From the NCBI GenBank assembly GCA_963721065.1, contig CAVRHO010000002.1, positions 124,001 through 188,000 of the forward strand: DNA of 64,000 nt, written 5' to 3'. The DNA is from CAWBLP01 sp963721065 (lineage in GTDB: Bacteria; Pseudomonadota; Alphaproteobacteria; Acetobacterales; Acetobacteraceae). Shown piece after piece: positions 8,419 to 16,634 of this stretch. The notes below the pieces were generated by a model. It was not told the origin of the DNA and made no database searches. It saw nothing but the letters and a program-made list of their open reading frames with translations. Position 1 is the stretch's first letter. The number at the start of each line of letters is the position of its first letter. Made by a program: the position numbers and the translations under genes.

Positions 8419-9652
8419 TTACCCGTTCAACCCCATGGCCTGCCGCATGAATACCCGTTTCAGCGGCGCCATGCGGTCCACCGCCGCGATCCCCAGGTCA
8501 CGCACCAGCCGCAGCGGCGGAAAGTCGTTGCTGAACAGCCGGTCCAGCCCGTCGGTCATGGTCAGCATCAGCATGTTGTCCGGCCGCCGCCGCCGCTGAT
8601 AGCGCGCCAGCAACGCCGGAGAACCGGGATCCTGCCCGTGCTCCGCTGCTTCGATCACCAGGTCCGCCAGAGCGATCACGTCCCGGAACCCCAGGTTCAG
8701 CCCCTGGCCGGCGATCGGGTGGATGCCGTGCGCCGCATCCCCCGCCAGCGCCAGCCTGCGTGTCCACATAGCGGTGCGCCAGCATGGCCGACAGCGGGTA
8801 GCTCCAGCGCCGGCCCACCGTGTGCACCGCGCCCAGATGTCCGCCGAGCCGCCGCGCGATCTCCCGCCCGAACCGGGCGTTGTCCAGCCGCAGCATCTGC
8901 TCGGCGATCGGCGTGCGCTCGGTCCAGACGATGGCGGATACGTTCGGCGCACCGCCATTCTCCGCGTCCGGACTCGCCGACATCGGCAGCTGCGCGAACG
9001 GACCGGATGGCAGGAAGTGCTCCAGCGCCACGTTGTGGTGCGGCTTCTCATGGCTGATCGCCACCACGATGCCGGTCTGGTGATACGGCAGCTGCGTCAG
9101 CGGAATGCCCGCCGCCTCGCGCAGCGGCGAGCGGCGCCCCTCGGCCGCCACCACCAGCCGGCACTGCACGTCCGGCCCGCCGGCGATGTGCACCGTCACC
9201 CCGTCCGGCCGGCGCTCCACCGACGCTTCGGCCGGCGCGAACAGCGACAGCGCCGGCAGCTCGTGCATCTGCGCGTTCAGGGCGCGGCGCAGGCTGCGGG
9301 CCTCCACCATCCAGCCGAACGGCCCGGCGCCCTCGCCGGCCTCGCGGTGGTCGAAATGCAGGTGCAGACGTGAGGCGGGCCGGCCCAGCCGCCCGTCGGA
9401 CACGCGGATGTCCAGGATCGGGCAGGCCGGCTCCGGCAGGTGCTCCCACAGCCCCGCCGCGGCCAGCAAGCCGCGCGAGCCCGCCGCGATCGCATAGGCG
9501 CGGCCGTCGAACGCCGGATTTTCCATCGGTGGCAACGCGGCGCGGTCCACCACCACGGTGCGCACGCCGGCCTGCGCCAGCCGGCAGGCCAGCGTGCCGC
9601 CCACCGGGCCGGCCCCCATGATGCAGACATCCGCCGTCAGTGCTTCCGTCAT
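8419..9652 (-). pseudogene. UbiH/COQ6-family FAD-dependent hydroxylase, single frameshift
   Basis: Together the two frames encode a complete flavin monooxygenase of the ubiquinone-biosynthesis hydroxylase family, about 410 residues. The first frame (start 9652) has the FAD-binding GAGPVGGTLACRLA and a VVAAEGRRSPLRE region and runs to AMLAHRYVDT. The second frame continues with RRLALAGDAAHGIHPIAGQG, the GD motif that closes the FAD site, to the TAA at 8419. The join is at about 8758-8761, where one extra base or two missing bases break the frame. As written, the protein would lose the GD motif and so could not bind FAD properly. It is either a recent pseudogene or a sequence error. Relatives hydroxylate the ring of ubiquinone precursors. 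Confidence 0.8.
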
Positions 9653-9805
9653 TCCTCAATTCCTCACGCTGCCTTGATTTTGGGCAGCGTCCTTCGCCGC
9701 CGCATGCGGCAATTCCGGTCTGCCTGCAAGCCTTGCGGGCAGACCGGCCTGCCTCGCGATTGGGCAAACTGGCCTGCGCCGCGGGCCGCCGCAATGCCCT
9801 GGCTG

Positions 9806-9820
9806 TGGCACGCTTCTTGC
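9806..9820 (+). promoter_or_regulatory. Sigma-54 promoter of glnK-amtB
   Basis: TGGCAC-N5-TTGC matches the -24/-12 consensus exactly, with GG at 9807-9808 and GC at 9819-9820. Transcription would start near 9832, only about four bases before the glnK ATG at 9836. Nitrogen-starvation control through NtrC and RpoN is the known mode for glnK-amtB. No NtrC site was sought systematically. Confidence 0.85.
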
Positions 9821-9835
9821 CGATTGGCGGCGGCC

Positions 9836-10174
9836 ATGAAACTCATTATCGCCATCATCAAACCGTTCAAACTCGACGAGGTCCGCGAGGCGCTGTTGCC
9901 GCTGGGCATCCAGGGCCTTACCGCATCGGAGGTAAAAGGGTTCGGCCGCCAGAAAGGCCAGACCGAGATTTACCGCGGCGCCGAGTACCACGTCAGCTTC
10001 CTGCCCAAGCTGAAGATCGAACTGGTCGTGCCGGACGCACTGGCCGACGGCGCGATGGAGGCAATCCACCAGGCCGCCCAGACCGGGCGCATCGGCGACG
10101 GAAAGATCTTCGTGCTGGACGTGGAACGCGCCCTGCGCATCCGCACCGGCGAAGAAGACGACGCCGCGCTGTAA
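9836..10174 (+). CDS. glnK: Nitrogen regulatory protein P-II (GlnK/GlnB)
   Basis: A 112-residue PII signal protein. It begins MKLIIAIIKPFKLDEVREAL and has the T-loop with the uridylylation site Tyr51 (IYRGAEY), the B-loop region TGRIGDGKIFVLDV and the C-loop arginines (RIRTGE). PII trimers sense 2-oxoglutarate, ATP/ADP and, through uridylylation, glutamine. GlnK docks on AmtB to close the ammonium channel when nitrogen is plentiful. The amtB gene follows 18 bases downstream, and a sigma-54 promoter lies directly upstream. The symbol glnK rather than glnB rests on this gene order. Confidence 0.95.
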   Translation: MKLIIAIIKPFKLDEVREALLPLGIQGLTASEVKGFGRQKGQTEIYRGAEYHVSFLPKLKIELVVPDALADGAMEAIHQAAQTGRIGDGKIFVLDVERALRIRTGEEDDAAL

Positions 10175-10192
10175 TTCGGGAAACCACGACTT

Positions 10193-11455
10193 ATGCAACA
10201 TGTCCAACCGGGCGATGTCGCCTGGATGCTGGTGTGCACCGCGCTGGTGCTGCTGATGACGATACCCGGTCTGGCGCTGTTCTACGCCGGCATGGTGCGC
10301 AAGAAGAACGTTCTCGCCATCATGATGCAGTCGTTCAGCCTGTGCGCCGCGATGACCGTGGTCTGGATGATCCTTGGCTATTCTCTGGCCTTCACCAACG
10401 GCGACGCATGGATCGGCGGCCTGTCGCGCGTGTTCCTCAACGGGCTGGGGGCACACTGGGACAAGGCGTTCACGCTGGGCGCCGGCACCGCCAGCCCGCT
10501 TCCGATGACCATTCCGGAAAGCGTGTTCGTGATGTTCCAGATGACCTTCGCGATCATCACGCCCGCGGTGATCACCGGCGCCTTCGCCGACCGGATGAAA
10601 TTCTCCGCCCTGATGGTGTTCATGACGCTGTGGTCGCTGGTGGTCTATGCGCCGATCGCCCATTGGGTGTGGGCGCCGGACGGCTGGCTGAATCACATGG
10701 GCATCGCCGATTTCGCCGGCGGCACGGTGGTGGAGATCAACTCCGGTGTCACCGGCCTGGTCTGCGCGCTGGTATTGGGACGGCGGCTGGGCTACGGCAA
10801 TGAGAACCTGGCGCCGTGGAATCTGTCCTATGCCGTGATCGGTGCATCCCTGCTGTGGGTCGGCTGGCTCGGCTTCAACTCGGGCGGTGCGCTGGGCGCG
10901 GGCGGGCGCGCCGGGATGGCGGTGCTGGTCACGCAGATCGCTGCCGCCGGTGCCACCATGTCCTGGACGTTCGCCGAATGGTTCCTGCGCGGCAAGCCGT
11001 CGGCCCTGGGCGCGGTGTCCGGCGCGGTGGCCGGGCTGGTGGCGATCACCCCGGCGGCCGGGTTCGTGCTGCCCGGGCCGGCGCTGGCAATCGGCCTGGT
11101 CGCCGGCGCGCTGTGCTTCTGGTCGGTGACGGTGCTGAAGCCGCGGCTGCGCTACGACGACAGCCTGGACGTGTTCGGCGTGCACGGCGTCGCCGGAATC
11201 CTGGGCACACTGGCCACCGGGGTGTTCGCCTTCGGTCCGCTCAGTGCCACCGCGGCCCTGCCCGGCGGCGTGTATTTCGGCGGGCTTCCCCTGCTGGCGG
11301 TGCAGGCCACCGGGGTGGTCGCCACAATCATCTATGCGGGCGCGGGCAGCTTCGTGCTGCTGAAGATTACCGATGCGTTGGTCGGCCTGCGCGTCACCCG
11401 CGACGAGGAGCGGGAGGGACTGGATATCGTGTTGCACGGCGAACAGGTGTTCTAG
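10193..11455 (+). CDS. amtB: Ammonium transporter AmtB, Glu at the first twin-His position
   Basis: A 420-residue Amt/Mep/Rh channel with eleven predicted membrane helices. Family signatures include GLALFYAGMVRKKNVLAIMM near the N-terminus and DFAGGTVVEINSGVTGL in the pore helix. The second pore histidine is kept (H331 in VFGVHGVAGILGT). The first member of the twin-His pair, normally His in GGTVVHIN, is Glu181 here (codon GAG at 10733). Fungal Mep1/Mep3-type proteins carry the same exchange. Partner GlnK is encoded immediately upstream in the same operon, so PII-dependent gating is expected. Start ATG 10193 is the first in frame after glnK. Confidence 0.95.
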   Translation: MQHVQPGDVAWMLVCTALVLLMTIPGLALFYAGMVRKKNVLAIMMQSFSLCAAMTVVWMILGYSLAFTNGDAWIGGLSRVFLNGLGAHWDKAFTLGAGTASPLPMTIPESVFVMFQMTFAIITPAVITGAFADRMKFSALMVFMTLWSLVVYAPIAHWVWAPDGWLNHMGIADFAGGTVVEINSGVTGLVCALVLGRRLGYGNENLAPWNLSYAVIGASLLWVGWLGFNSGGALGAGGRAGMAVLVTQIAAAGATMSWTFAEWFLRGKPSALGAVSGAVAGLVAITPAAGFVLPGPALAIGLVAGALCFWSVTVLKPRLRYDDSLDVFGVHGVAGILGTLATGVFAFGPLSATAALPGGVYFGGLPLLAVQATGVVATIIYAGAGSFVLLKITDALVGLRVTRDEEREGLDIVLHGEQVF

Positions 11456-11862
11456 ACCACACGCGCGGGGGTTGGCCGGGGTCGCCGGCACAGCCGCATG
11501 GCCTGCATGTCAGGCTGCGATCCAATGCCGCTCCGGTCACGGTGGCGGGCAGCCGGCGGCGCAGCGTCCCACGTGGTGGCGGGTTCAGGCTCGCCACCAC
11601 GATTTCTCGTGCGGGAACACGTCTCGCCAAAGGCCCGGCCGGCGGTTCTCCGTCGCATCCGGGTGCCCAGCCGGCGTAATTTGCACATCGGTGATACCGA
11701 ATTCCCGGGGACATTCCCGGCAAGGTGCCGCCGCACTGCCGGCTGCGGATGCCTCATTCCGATCAACACGAATTGTTTTCTCGATAGCACCGAGTTTGCC
11801 TAGGTCGATGGGTGCCGTTTTGCCAGTGGGTAAACCCGTGTCGATTTTCTTGTGGTTTTCGG
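11456..11862. other. Intergenic between amtB and the KaiC-like gene
   Basis: About 400 bases without a convincing gene. It contains a degenerate half-copy of the palindromic repeat (11516-11618). The 150 bases before 11863 are visibly less GC-rich (for example TTTTCTTGTGGTTTTCGG), as expected of a promoter region for the downstream pair, but no promoter could be defined. Confidence 0.5.
11516..11618 (+). repeat. Half-copy of the palindromic repeat family
   Basis: The sequence CGATCCAATGCCGCTCCGGT, the inner GTGGTGGCGGG...CGCCACCAC stem and the flanking GATTTCTCGTGCGGGAA follow the same order as one arm of the repeats at 8012-8363 and 15844-16130, with many substitutions. It lies just after amtB. 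Confidence 0.5.
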
Positions 11863-13380
11863 ATGTACGACAAATCAGAACACGGCCCCGAACGGGGCGC
11901 CGAGCTGCCGACGGGTGCGCCGGGGCTCGATGAAATCCTGTGTGGTGGGTATCAGGGCAGCCGGGTCTATCTGATCGAAGGCGAACCGGGCACCGGCAAG
12001 ACCACCCTGGCCTTCCAGTTTCTGCTCGACGGTTGTGCACGCGGCGAACGCGGGCTGTACATTGCCCTGTCGGAAAGCCGCGACGAACTGGTGCATACCG
12101 CGCAGTCGCATGGCTGGTCGCTCAACGGCATCGAGATCTTCGAACTGGTGCCGCCCGAACTCAGCCTGGACCCACAGCAGGAGCAGAGCATCGTCCATAC
12201 CGCCGATCTGGAACTCGGCGAAACGTTGCGCCTGGTGATCGCCGAGGTGGAACGCCTGCGCCCGAAGCGCATCGTATTCGACAGCCTGGCGGAAATCCGC
12301 CTGCTGGCGCAAAGCTCGCTGCGCTACCGCCGCCAGGTTCTTGCGCTCAAATACCTGTTCGCCAAGCTGGGCGCGACCGGCCTGCTGCTGGACGACATGG
12401 CCTGTCCGCAACCGGAACTGAACCTGCACAGCATCGCCCATGGCGTGATCCGCCTCGAGCAGATCGCGCTGGACTTCGGCGCCGAACGCAGGCGGTTGCG
12501 GGTGTTCAAGATGCGCACGCGCCAGTTTCGCGGCGGCTACCACGATTTCGTCATCCGGCGGGGCGGGTTGGAGATTTTCCCGCGCCTGATCGCCGCCGAA
12601 CACCGCTGGCCGGAGCCGTCCGACGAACCCGCGACCAGCGGCGTGGGCGAACTGGACACGTTGCTGGGCGGCGGGCTGGAGCACGGTACCGGCACGCTGA
12701 TCCTCGGACCGTCCGGCGCCGGCAAGTCCTCCATCGCCTTGCAGTACATCGTCCAGGCGATGGAGTCCGGCGAACGTGCCCTGCTGATCAGCTTCGATGA
12801 GGTGCGCTCGGTCGTGCTGCGTCGCGCGGCCGGCCTGGGGATGGACCTGCAGCCCTATATCGAGTTGGGTGCACTGCTGCTGGAACAGGTGGACCCGGCG
12901 GAATATCCGCCCGGCGAGGTGATCAGCCTGGTGCGGCGCAGCGTGGAGGAGCACAAGGCCTCGATGGTCGTGCTGGACAGCCTGAATGGCTACCAGAGCG
13001 CCATGCTCGCGGAAAACTTCCTCGTGCTGCAGATCCACGAGCTGCTGAGCTATCTGAACCAGCGCGGAATCGTAACGATTATGGTCCTGTCCCAGCACGG
13101 CCTGGTCGGGCCGATGCACAGCAGCTTCGACCTTACCTATGTCAGCGACACCGTGCTGTTGCTGCGCTTCTTCGAAGCCGAGGGGCGTATCCGCCGCGCC
13201 ATCTCGGTAGTGAAAAAGCGCACCGGCGGGCATGAGGCGACCATTCGCGAGTTCAGGATCGACAGGAGAGGCATTCGGGTCGGCCAAGCCCTTGGGGAGT
13301 TCAGCGGCGTGCTGACAGGCGTCCCGCAGTTCACCGGTTCGACCACGGAACTGCTCGGGACCCCGCCCGATGGCAGGTGA
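11863..13380 (+). CDS. KaiC-like double RecA-domain ATPase
   Basis: A 505-residue protein with two KaiC domains. Domain I has Walker A GEPGTGKTT (residues 40-48), a Walker B-like strand (RIVFDSLAEIRLL) and the catalytic-Glu region IALSESRDEL. Domain II has Walker A GPSGAGKSS (282-290), LISFDEVRS and MVVLDSLNGYQS. KaiC proteins form hexameric ATPases and in cyanobacteria autophosphorylate Ser431/Thr432. The equivalent stretch here reads SFDLTYVSDT, so the acceptor pair is probably Thr-Tyr, though this alignment is by eye. No kaiA or kaiB is nearby. The histidine kinase downstream overlaps its last 11 bases, so the two are one operon. I chose ATG 11863 because upstream codons are not conserved-looking. 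Confidence 0.88.
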   Translation: MYDKSEHGPERGAELPTGAPGLDEILCGGYQGSRVYLIEGEPGTGKTTLAFQFLLDGCARGERGLYIALSESRDELVHTAQSHGWSLNGIEIFELVPPELSLDPQQEQSIVHTADLELGETLRLVIAEVERLRPKRIVFDSLAEIRLLAQSSLRYRRQVLALKYLFAKLGATGLLLDDMACPQPELNLHSIAHGVIRLEQIALDFGAERRRLRVFKMRTRQFRGGYHDFVIRRGGLEIFPRLIAAEHRWPEPSDEPATSGVGELDTLLGGGLEHGTGTLILGPSGAGKSSIALQYIVQAMESGERALLISFDEVRSVVLRRAAGLGMDLQPYIELGALLLEQVDPAEYPPGEVISLVRRSVEEHKASMVVLDSLNGYQSAMLAENFLVLQIHELLSYLNQRGIVTIMVLSQHGLVGPMHSSFDLTYVSDTVLLLRFFEAEGRIRRAISVVKKRTGGHEATIREFRIDRRGIRVGQALGEFSGVLTGVPQFTGSTTELLGTPPDGR

Positions 13381-15478
13381 GCGGCCGGCCAACCGTGTCC
13401 TGATCCTTGCCCCGAGAGGACGTGATGCCGCGGTGATCGCCGCGATGCTGAACGAGGCCGGTATGGCCAGCACGAACCATGCCAGCCTGGCCGGGCTGAT
13501 CGCCAACCTCGACGATGCGGATGCCGGTGCCGCGGTACTGGTACAGGAGGCGCTGGCCTGGCAGGTGCCGCTGCTGGAACAGTGGATCGCCGCGCAGCCG
13601 CCCTGGTCGGATTTTCCGTTCATCCTGCTCAGCCCGCGCAAGCCGCATCCGCAGCATGCGTCCGGGGACGTGGCGCGCCTGGTGGAACGCGCGAATGTGG
13701 CGGTGCTGGAGCGCCCGCTTCACCCCCTGACCCTGGTCAGCGCGGTCCGCTCGGCCCTGCGTACCCGCCGGCGGCAGCGTGAGGCCGAGGCGTTCCTGGC
13801 CGAACACGAACGGGTCGCCGCGGCGCTGCGCCAGAGCGAGGCGCGCTTCCGTGCGATCGCCGAGGGCATGCCGCAGCCGATCTGGTCGGCCCGGGCCGAC
13901 GGCACGCACGACTACTTCAGTTTCCGCTGGCAGGAACTCACCGGGATTACACTGCCGTCCGGCGCGAATTCGGACGCCCCGGCCTGGATGCCCTGGGCCC
14001 GGCTGCTGCATCCGGACGACCGCGTTGCCGTGCAGGCGGCTTGGCGGCGGGCGCTGGACTCCGGCGAACCGTTCCGCACCGAATTCCGCCTGCGCAGCGC
14101 GGGTGGCGGCTATCGCTGGTATCTGGGCCGGGCGCTGCCGGTGCACGACGAACCAACCGGCGCGGTCGTCCGCTGGTTCGGCAGTTGCACGGATACCGAC
14201 GATGCGGTCCACGCACGTGAGGCGCTGGCGCGCAGCCGCGAGGAGCTGGAGGCGCTGGCCGATCAGCGCACCGTCAGCCTGCAGCGCGAAATGCTGGAGC
14301 GGGAAAAGGCCGAGGCGGCGCTGGCCCAGGCGCAGAAGATGGAGGCGGTGGGCCAGTTGACCGGCGGCGTGGCACACGACTTCAACAACTTGCTGACCGC
14401 CGTGCTGGCCAGCCTGGAGATGATAAGCACCCGCACCACCGACGAGCGTGTGCGGAAGTTCGCGATCAATGCGCAGCGTGCGGCGGAACGTGGCGCCCGC
14501 TTGACGCAGCAATTGCTTGCCTTTTCCCGCCGCCAGCGGCTGCGGCCCGAGCCGGTGGACGTCAACCGGTTGATCGTCGATATGCGTGAGCTGATGATCC
14601 GGGCGATTGGTGCCTCGATCCAACTGGAAACCCGCCTGGCCGAAGACCTGCCGCCGGCCTTCGTCGACCCCACGCAACTGGAACTGGTTCTGCTGAACCT
14701 GACCATCAACGCGCGTGACGCCATGCCGTCCGGTGGCCGGCTGAGCGTGGATACGTTCGCGCTGAACGAAACTCCGGACGAGCTGGCCGGTGAGCTGCCG
14801 CCTGACACGTATGTGGCGATGGCGGTGGCGGACACCGGCACCGGCATGCCGCCCGAGGTGCAGGCCCGCGTCTTCGAACCTTTCTTCACCACCAAGGAAA
14901 TGGGCAAGGGCACCGGGCTTGGCCTGTCCCAGGTGTACGGCTTCGTCCGCCAGTCAGGCGGCACGGTGCGGATCCGCAGCGCGGTGGGGGACGGTACGCG
15001 GGTCACGCTCTATCTGCCGCGCGCCGAGGCGGCGCCCGTACAGCCGGATGTGTCGCCACAGGCCGTGCGCCAGACCGCCGCGCGCCGCGCCACCATCCTC
15101 GTTGCCGATGACGACGAGAACGTCCGGGAACTCGCGGTGGCGATGCTCGAGGAGCTTGGCTACCAGGTGATCGCGGCCGAGGACGGACAGGTTGCCCTGG
15201 AGGTGATTCAGCGCGGCGAGCCGTTCGACCTGCTGGTGGCGGACGTGGTGATGCCGCGGCTGAGCGGGGTGGAGGTGGTGCAGCGCGCCCGCGCCGACGG
15301 CCGCGCCCTGCGCGTGCTGTTCGCCACCGGCTATGCCGACCTGGCGGTGTATCGCGATGGGCTGGAAGGCGAGGACATGATCCGCAAGCCCTATCGCATG
15401 AACGAACTGGCCGAGCGGGTGAAGCGGGCGCTGGCGTTGGCGCCCTCACGCTGCCCCGTTGCCTCGGGACCGCGGTAG
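13370..15478 (+). CDS. Hybrid sensor histidine kinase (pseudo-receiver, PAS, HisKA, HATPase, receiver)
   Basis: A soluble 702-residue hybrid kinase. Residues 8-125 look like a receiver fold without a phosphorylatable Asp (AAVLVQEAL where the acidic site should be). A PAS domain follows at about 150-275, with FRAIAEGMPQPIWSA and the PAC end RWFGSCTDTDD. A short coiled coil leads to the H-box GGVAHDFNNLL with His336. The N-box (LNLTINARDAM) and G-boxes (DTGTGMPP, GKGTGLGLSQVYGF) form the ATPase domain. The C-terminal receiver (ILVADDDENVREL) has its acceptor Asp625 in VADVVMP. There are no membrane segments. It starts inside the KaiC-like gene. No separate output regulator is nearby, so the phosphoryl target is unknown. 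Confidence 0.92.
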   Translation: MAGERPANRVLILAPRGRDAAVIAAMLNEAGMASTNHASLAGLIANLDDADAGAAVLVQEALAWQVPLLEQWIAAQPPWSDFPFILLSPRKPHPQHASGDVARLVERANVAVLERPLHPLTLVSAVRSALRTRRRQREAEAFLAEHERVAAALRQSEARFRAIAEGMPQPIWSARADGTHDYFSFRWQELTGITLPSGANSDAPAWMPWARLLHPDDRVAVQAAWRRALDSGEPFRTEFRLRSAGGGYRWYLGRALPVHDEPTGAVVRWFGSCTDTDDAVHAREALARSREELEALADQRTVSLQREMLEREKAEAALAQAQKMEAVGQLTGGVAHDFNNLLTAVLASLEMISTRTTDERVRKFAINAQRAAERGARLTQQLLAFSRRQRLRPEPVDVNRLIVDMRELMIRAIGASIQLETRLAEDLPPAFVDPTQLELVLLNLTINARDAMPSGGRLSVDTFALNETPDELAGELPPDTYVAMAVADTGTGMPPEVQARVFEPFFTTKEMGKGTGLGLSQVYGFVRQSGGTVRIRSAVGDGTRVTLYLPRAEAAPVQPDVSPQAVRQTAARRATILVADDDENVRELAVAMLEELGYQVIAAEDGQVALEVIQRGEPFDLLVADVVMPRLSGVEVVQRARADGRALRVLFATGYADLAVYRDGLEGEDMIRKPYRMNELAERVKRALALAPSRCPVASGPR

Positions 15479-15485
15479 CGGCGGT

Positions 15486-15776
15486 TCAGGCGGCCAGCAG
15501 TTCCCCGGCCAGGGCGGTCCATTCCGCGTCCAGCGAGCCGGTGAACACCGGCCGCCCGGCGCGGCGGTACCAGTAGCCGGCGTTGGCGAGGTCGCCCTCC
15601 TTGCGGTGGAGATAGGCGTGCACCATCGAGCCGGTGGCGCCGTCGTCCTGTTGTGCGCAGCCATGTGCCCGGTTCCAGTCGCCCTTGGCGTCCCACCACA
15701 GCGTCTGCAACGCCAGGCCGGCTTCGGATGGCGGCGCCGGCTGCGCCAGGGAAGCGCGGAATTCGCTGAGGGTCAT
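15486..15776 (-). CDS. Small conserved protein of unknown function
   Basis: A 96-residue soluble protein starting MTLSEFRASLAQPAPP. I prefer ATG 15776 over the in-frame GTG at 15788 because GGAG lies at the right distance before the ATG. The core (LQTLWWDAKGDWNRAHGCAQ, then VHAYLHRKEGDLANAGYWYR) is rich in Trp, His and Tyr and resembles a small uncharacterised family found in related bacteria, from memory. The pattern hints at one or two TPR-like helices. It is convergent with the hybrid kinase gene, only seven bases apart. No function can be given. Confidence 0.75.
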   Translation of the reverse strand: MTLSEFRASLAQPAPPSEAGLALQTLWWDAKGDWNRAHGCAQQDDGATGSMVHAYLHRKEGDLANAGYWYRRAGRPVFTGSLDAEWTALAGELLAA

Positions 15777-15843
15777 GCTGTTCTCCACGGGTCGTCCGGA
15801 TAGCGGTCATAGCAATCGGCGTGGCGCTTGACCCCTGGCTCAT

Positions 15844-16130
15844 CATGGTCGGTGAAGGGGGCTGTAATCCAGTCCCGCCCCGATCGTCATGGGGGTGGCC
15901 GCCGGCAGGTCTTACAACGTCGTGGCGGGCGGCGGCCCGCCCCGACGTTGCCGTGCGGAACGCACCTGTCCGAATGCTGTGCCGGAAGTTTCTCGCGGAT
16001 CAGGTGACTTCGGCAGGACGAAGCCGTGAATGGCGGGCCGTCGCCATCCACGACGTTGTACGTTGCGCCAGCGGCTGCGACTGATCGCCGACGAAGCGGG
16101 ATTGCATGACAGCCCCGAAGGCCGACCATG
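15844..16130. repeat. Large imperfect palindromic intergenic repeat, copy 2
   Basis: The 287-base element begins CATGGTCGG and ends with its exact complement CCGACCATG. Next inward, GGGGCTGTAATCCAGTCCCGC at the left pairs imperfectly with the stretch before 16120 at the right. Two inner GC-rich stems follow: GTCGTGGCGGGC...GGCCCGCC at 15912-15943, and a GAATGGCGGGCC-type arm at 16028-16065. Its units match those of the copy at 8012-8363. It fills the gap between the small gene at 15486 and dksA. Confidence 0.75.
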
Positions 16131-16217
16131 CCGGCGCCGCGCAATGGTGCAGCGTGCTTTTCCGGGGATGACGGCTCGGGTGCCACCGCATAAGTCGGCG
16201 CCCACGCAAGCCCGAAA

Positions 16218-16634
16218 TCAGTCGTCGCGGTGTACGCGTTCCATGCGTTCGTGCCGCTCCTGCGCCTCGATCGACAGGGTGGCGATGGGCCGAGCCTCGA
16301 GCCGGCGCAGGCCGATCGGTTCGCCGGTCTCCTCGCAGTAGCCATATGTGCCGGCTTCGACGCGCAGCAGTGCCTGGTCGATCTTCGCGATCAGCTTGCG
16401 GGCGCGGTCGCGGGTGCGCAGTTCCAGCGCCCGGTCGGTTTCCACGCTCGCACGGTCGGTGATGTCCGCTTCGTGGATGCCGCCTTCCGACAGGCTGGCC
16501 AGGGTACCGTCCGCTTCCTTCAACAGATCCGCCCGCCAACGCAGCAGTTTCTGCCGAAAGTACTCGACCTGGATGGGATTCATGAATTCCTCATCCTCGG
16601 TCGGCCGATAGTCGGGGGGCAGTGTCACCATCAT
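16218..16634 (-). CDS. dksA: RNA polymerase-binding transcription factor DksA, single-cysteine form
   Basis: A 138-residue DksA/TraR protein. With ppGpp, DksA acts in the RNA polymerase secondary channel to reset stable-RNA and amino-acid promoters. The coiled coil carries the acidic tip region (HEADITDRASVETDRALEL), and the C-terminal part reads YGYCEETGEPIGLRRLEARP. Only one of the four zinc-ligand cysteines of the E. coli protein is present, which is common in alphaproteobacteria, where such forms are still functional. ATG 16634 gives MMVTLPPDYRPTEDEEFMNP, the usual N-terminus. The reading frame extends further upstream, but that stretch looks noncoding. Confidence 0.9.
   Translation of the reverse strand: MMVTLPPDYRPTEDEEFMNPIQVEYFRQKLLRWRADLLKEADGTLASLSEGGIHEADITDRASVETDRALELRTRDRARKLIAKIDQALLRVEAGTYGYCEETGEPIGLRRLEARPIATLSIEAQERHERMERVHRDD

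Noticed and set aside
9656..11491. 611-codon minus-strand frame over glnK-amtB
   Set aside because: Exactly antisense to glnK and amtB, rich in His/Gln/Arg as expected of a shadow.
11875..13641. 588-codon minus-strand frame over the KaiC-like gene
   Set aside because: Antisense shadow; the sense strand has two Walker motifs and coupled start/stop signals.
15844..16130. CRISPR-like repeat array
   Set aside because: Repeats are inverted and imperfect, with no regular spacers and no cas genes.
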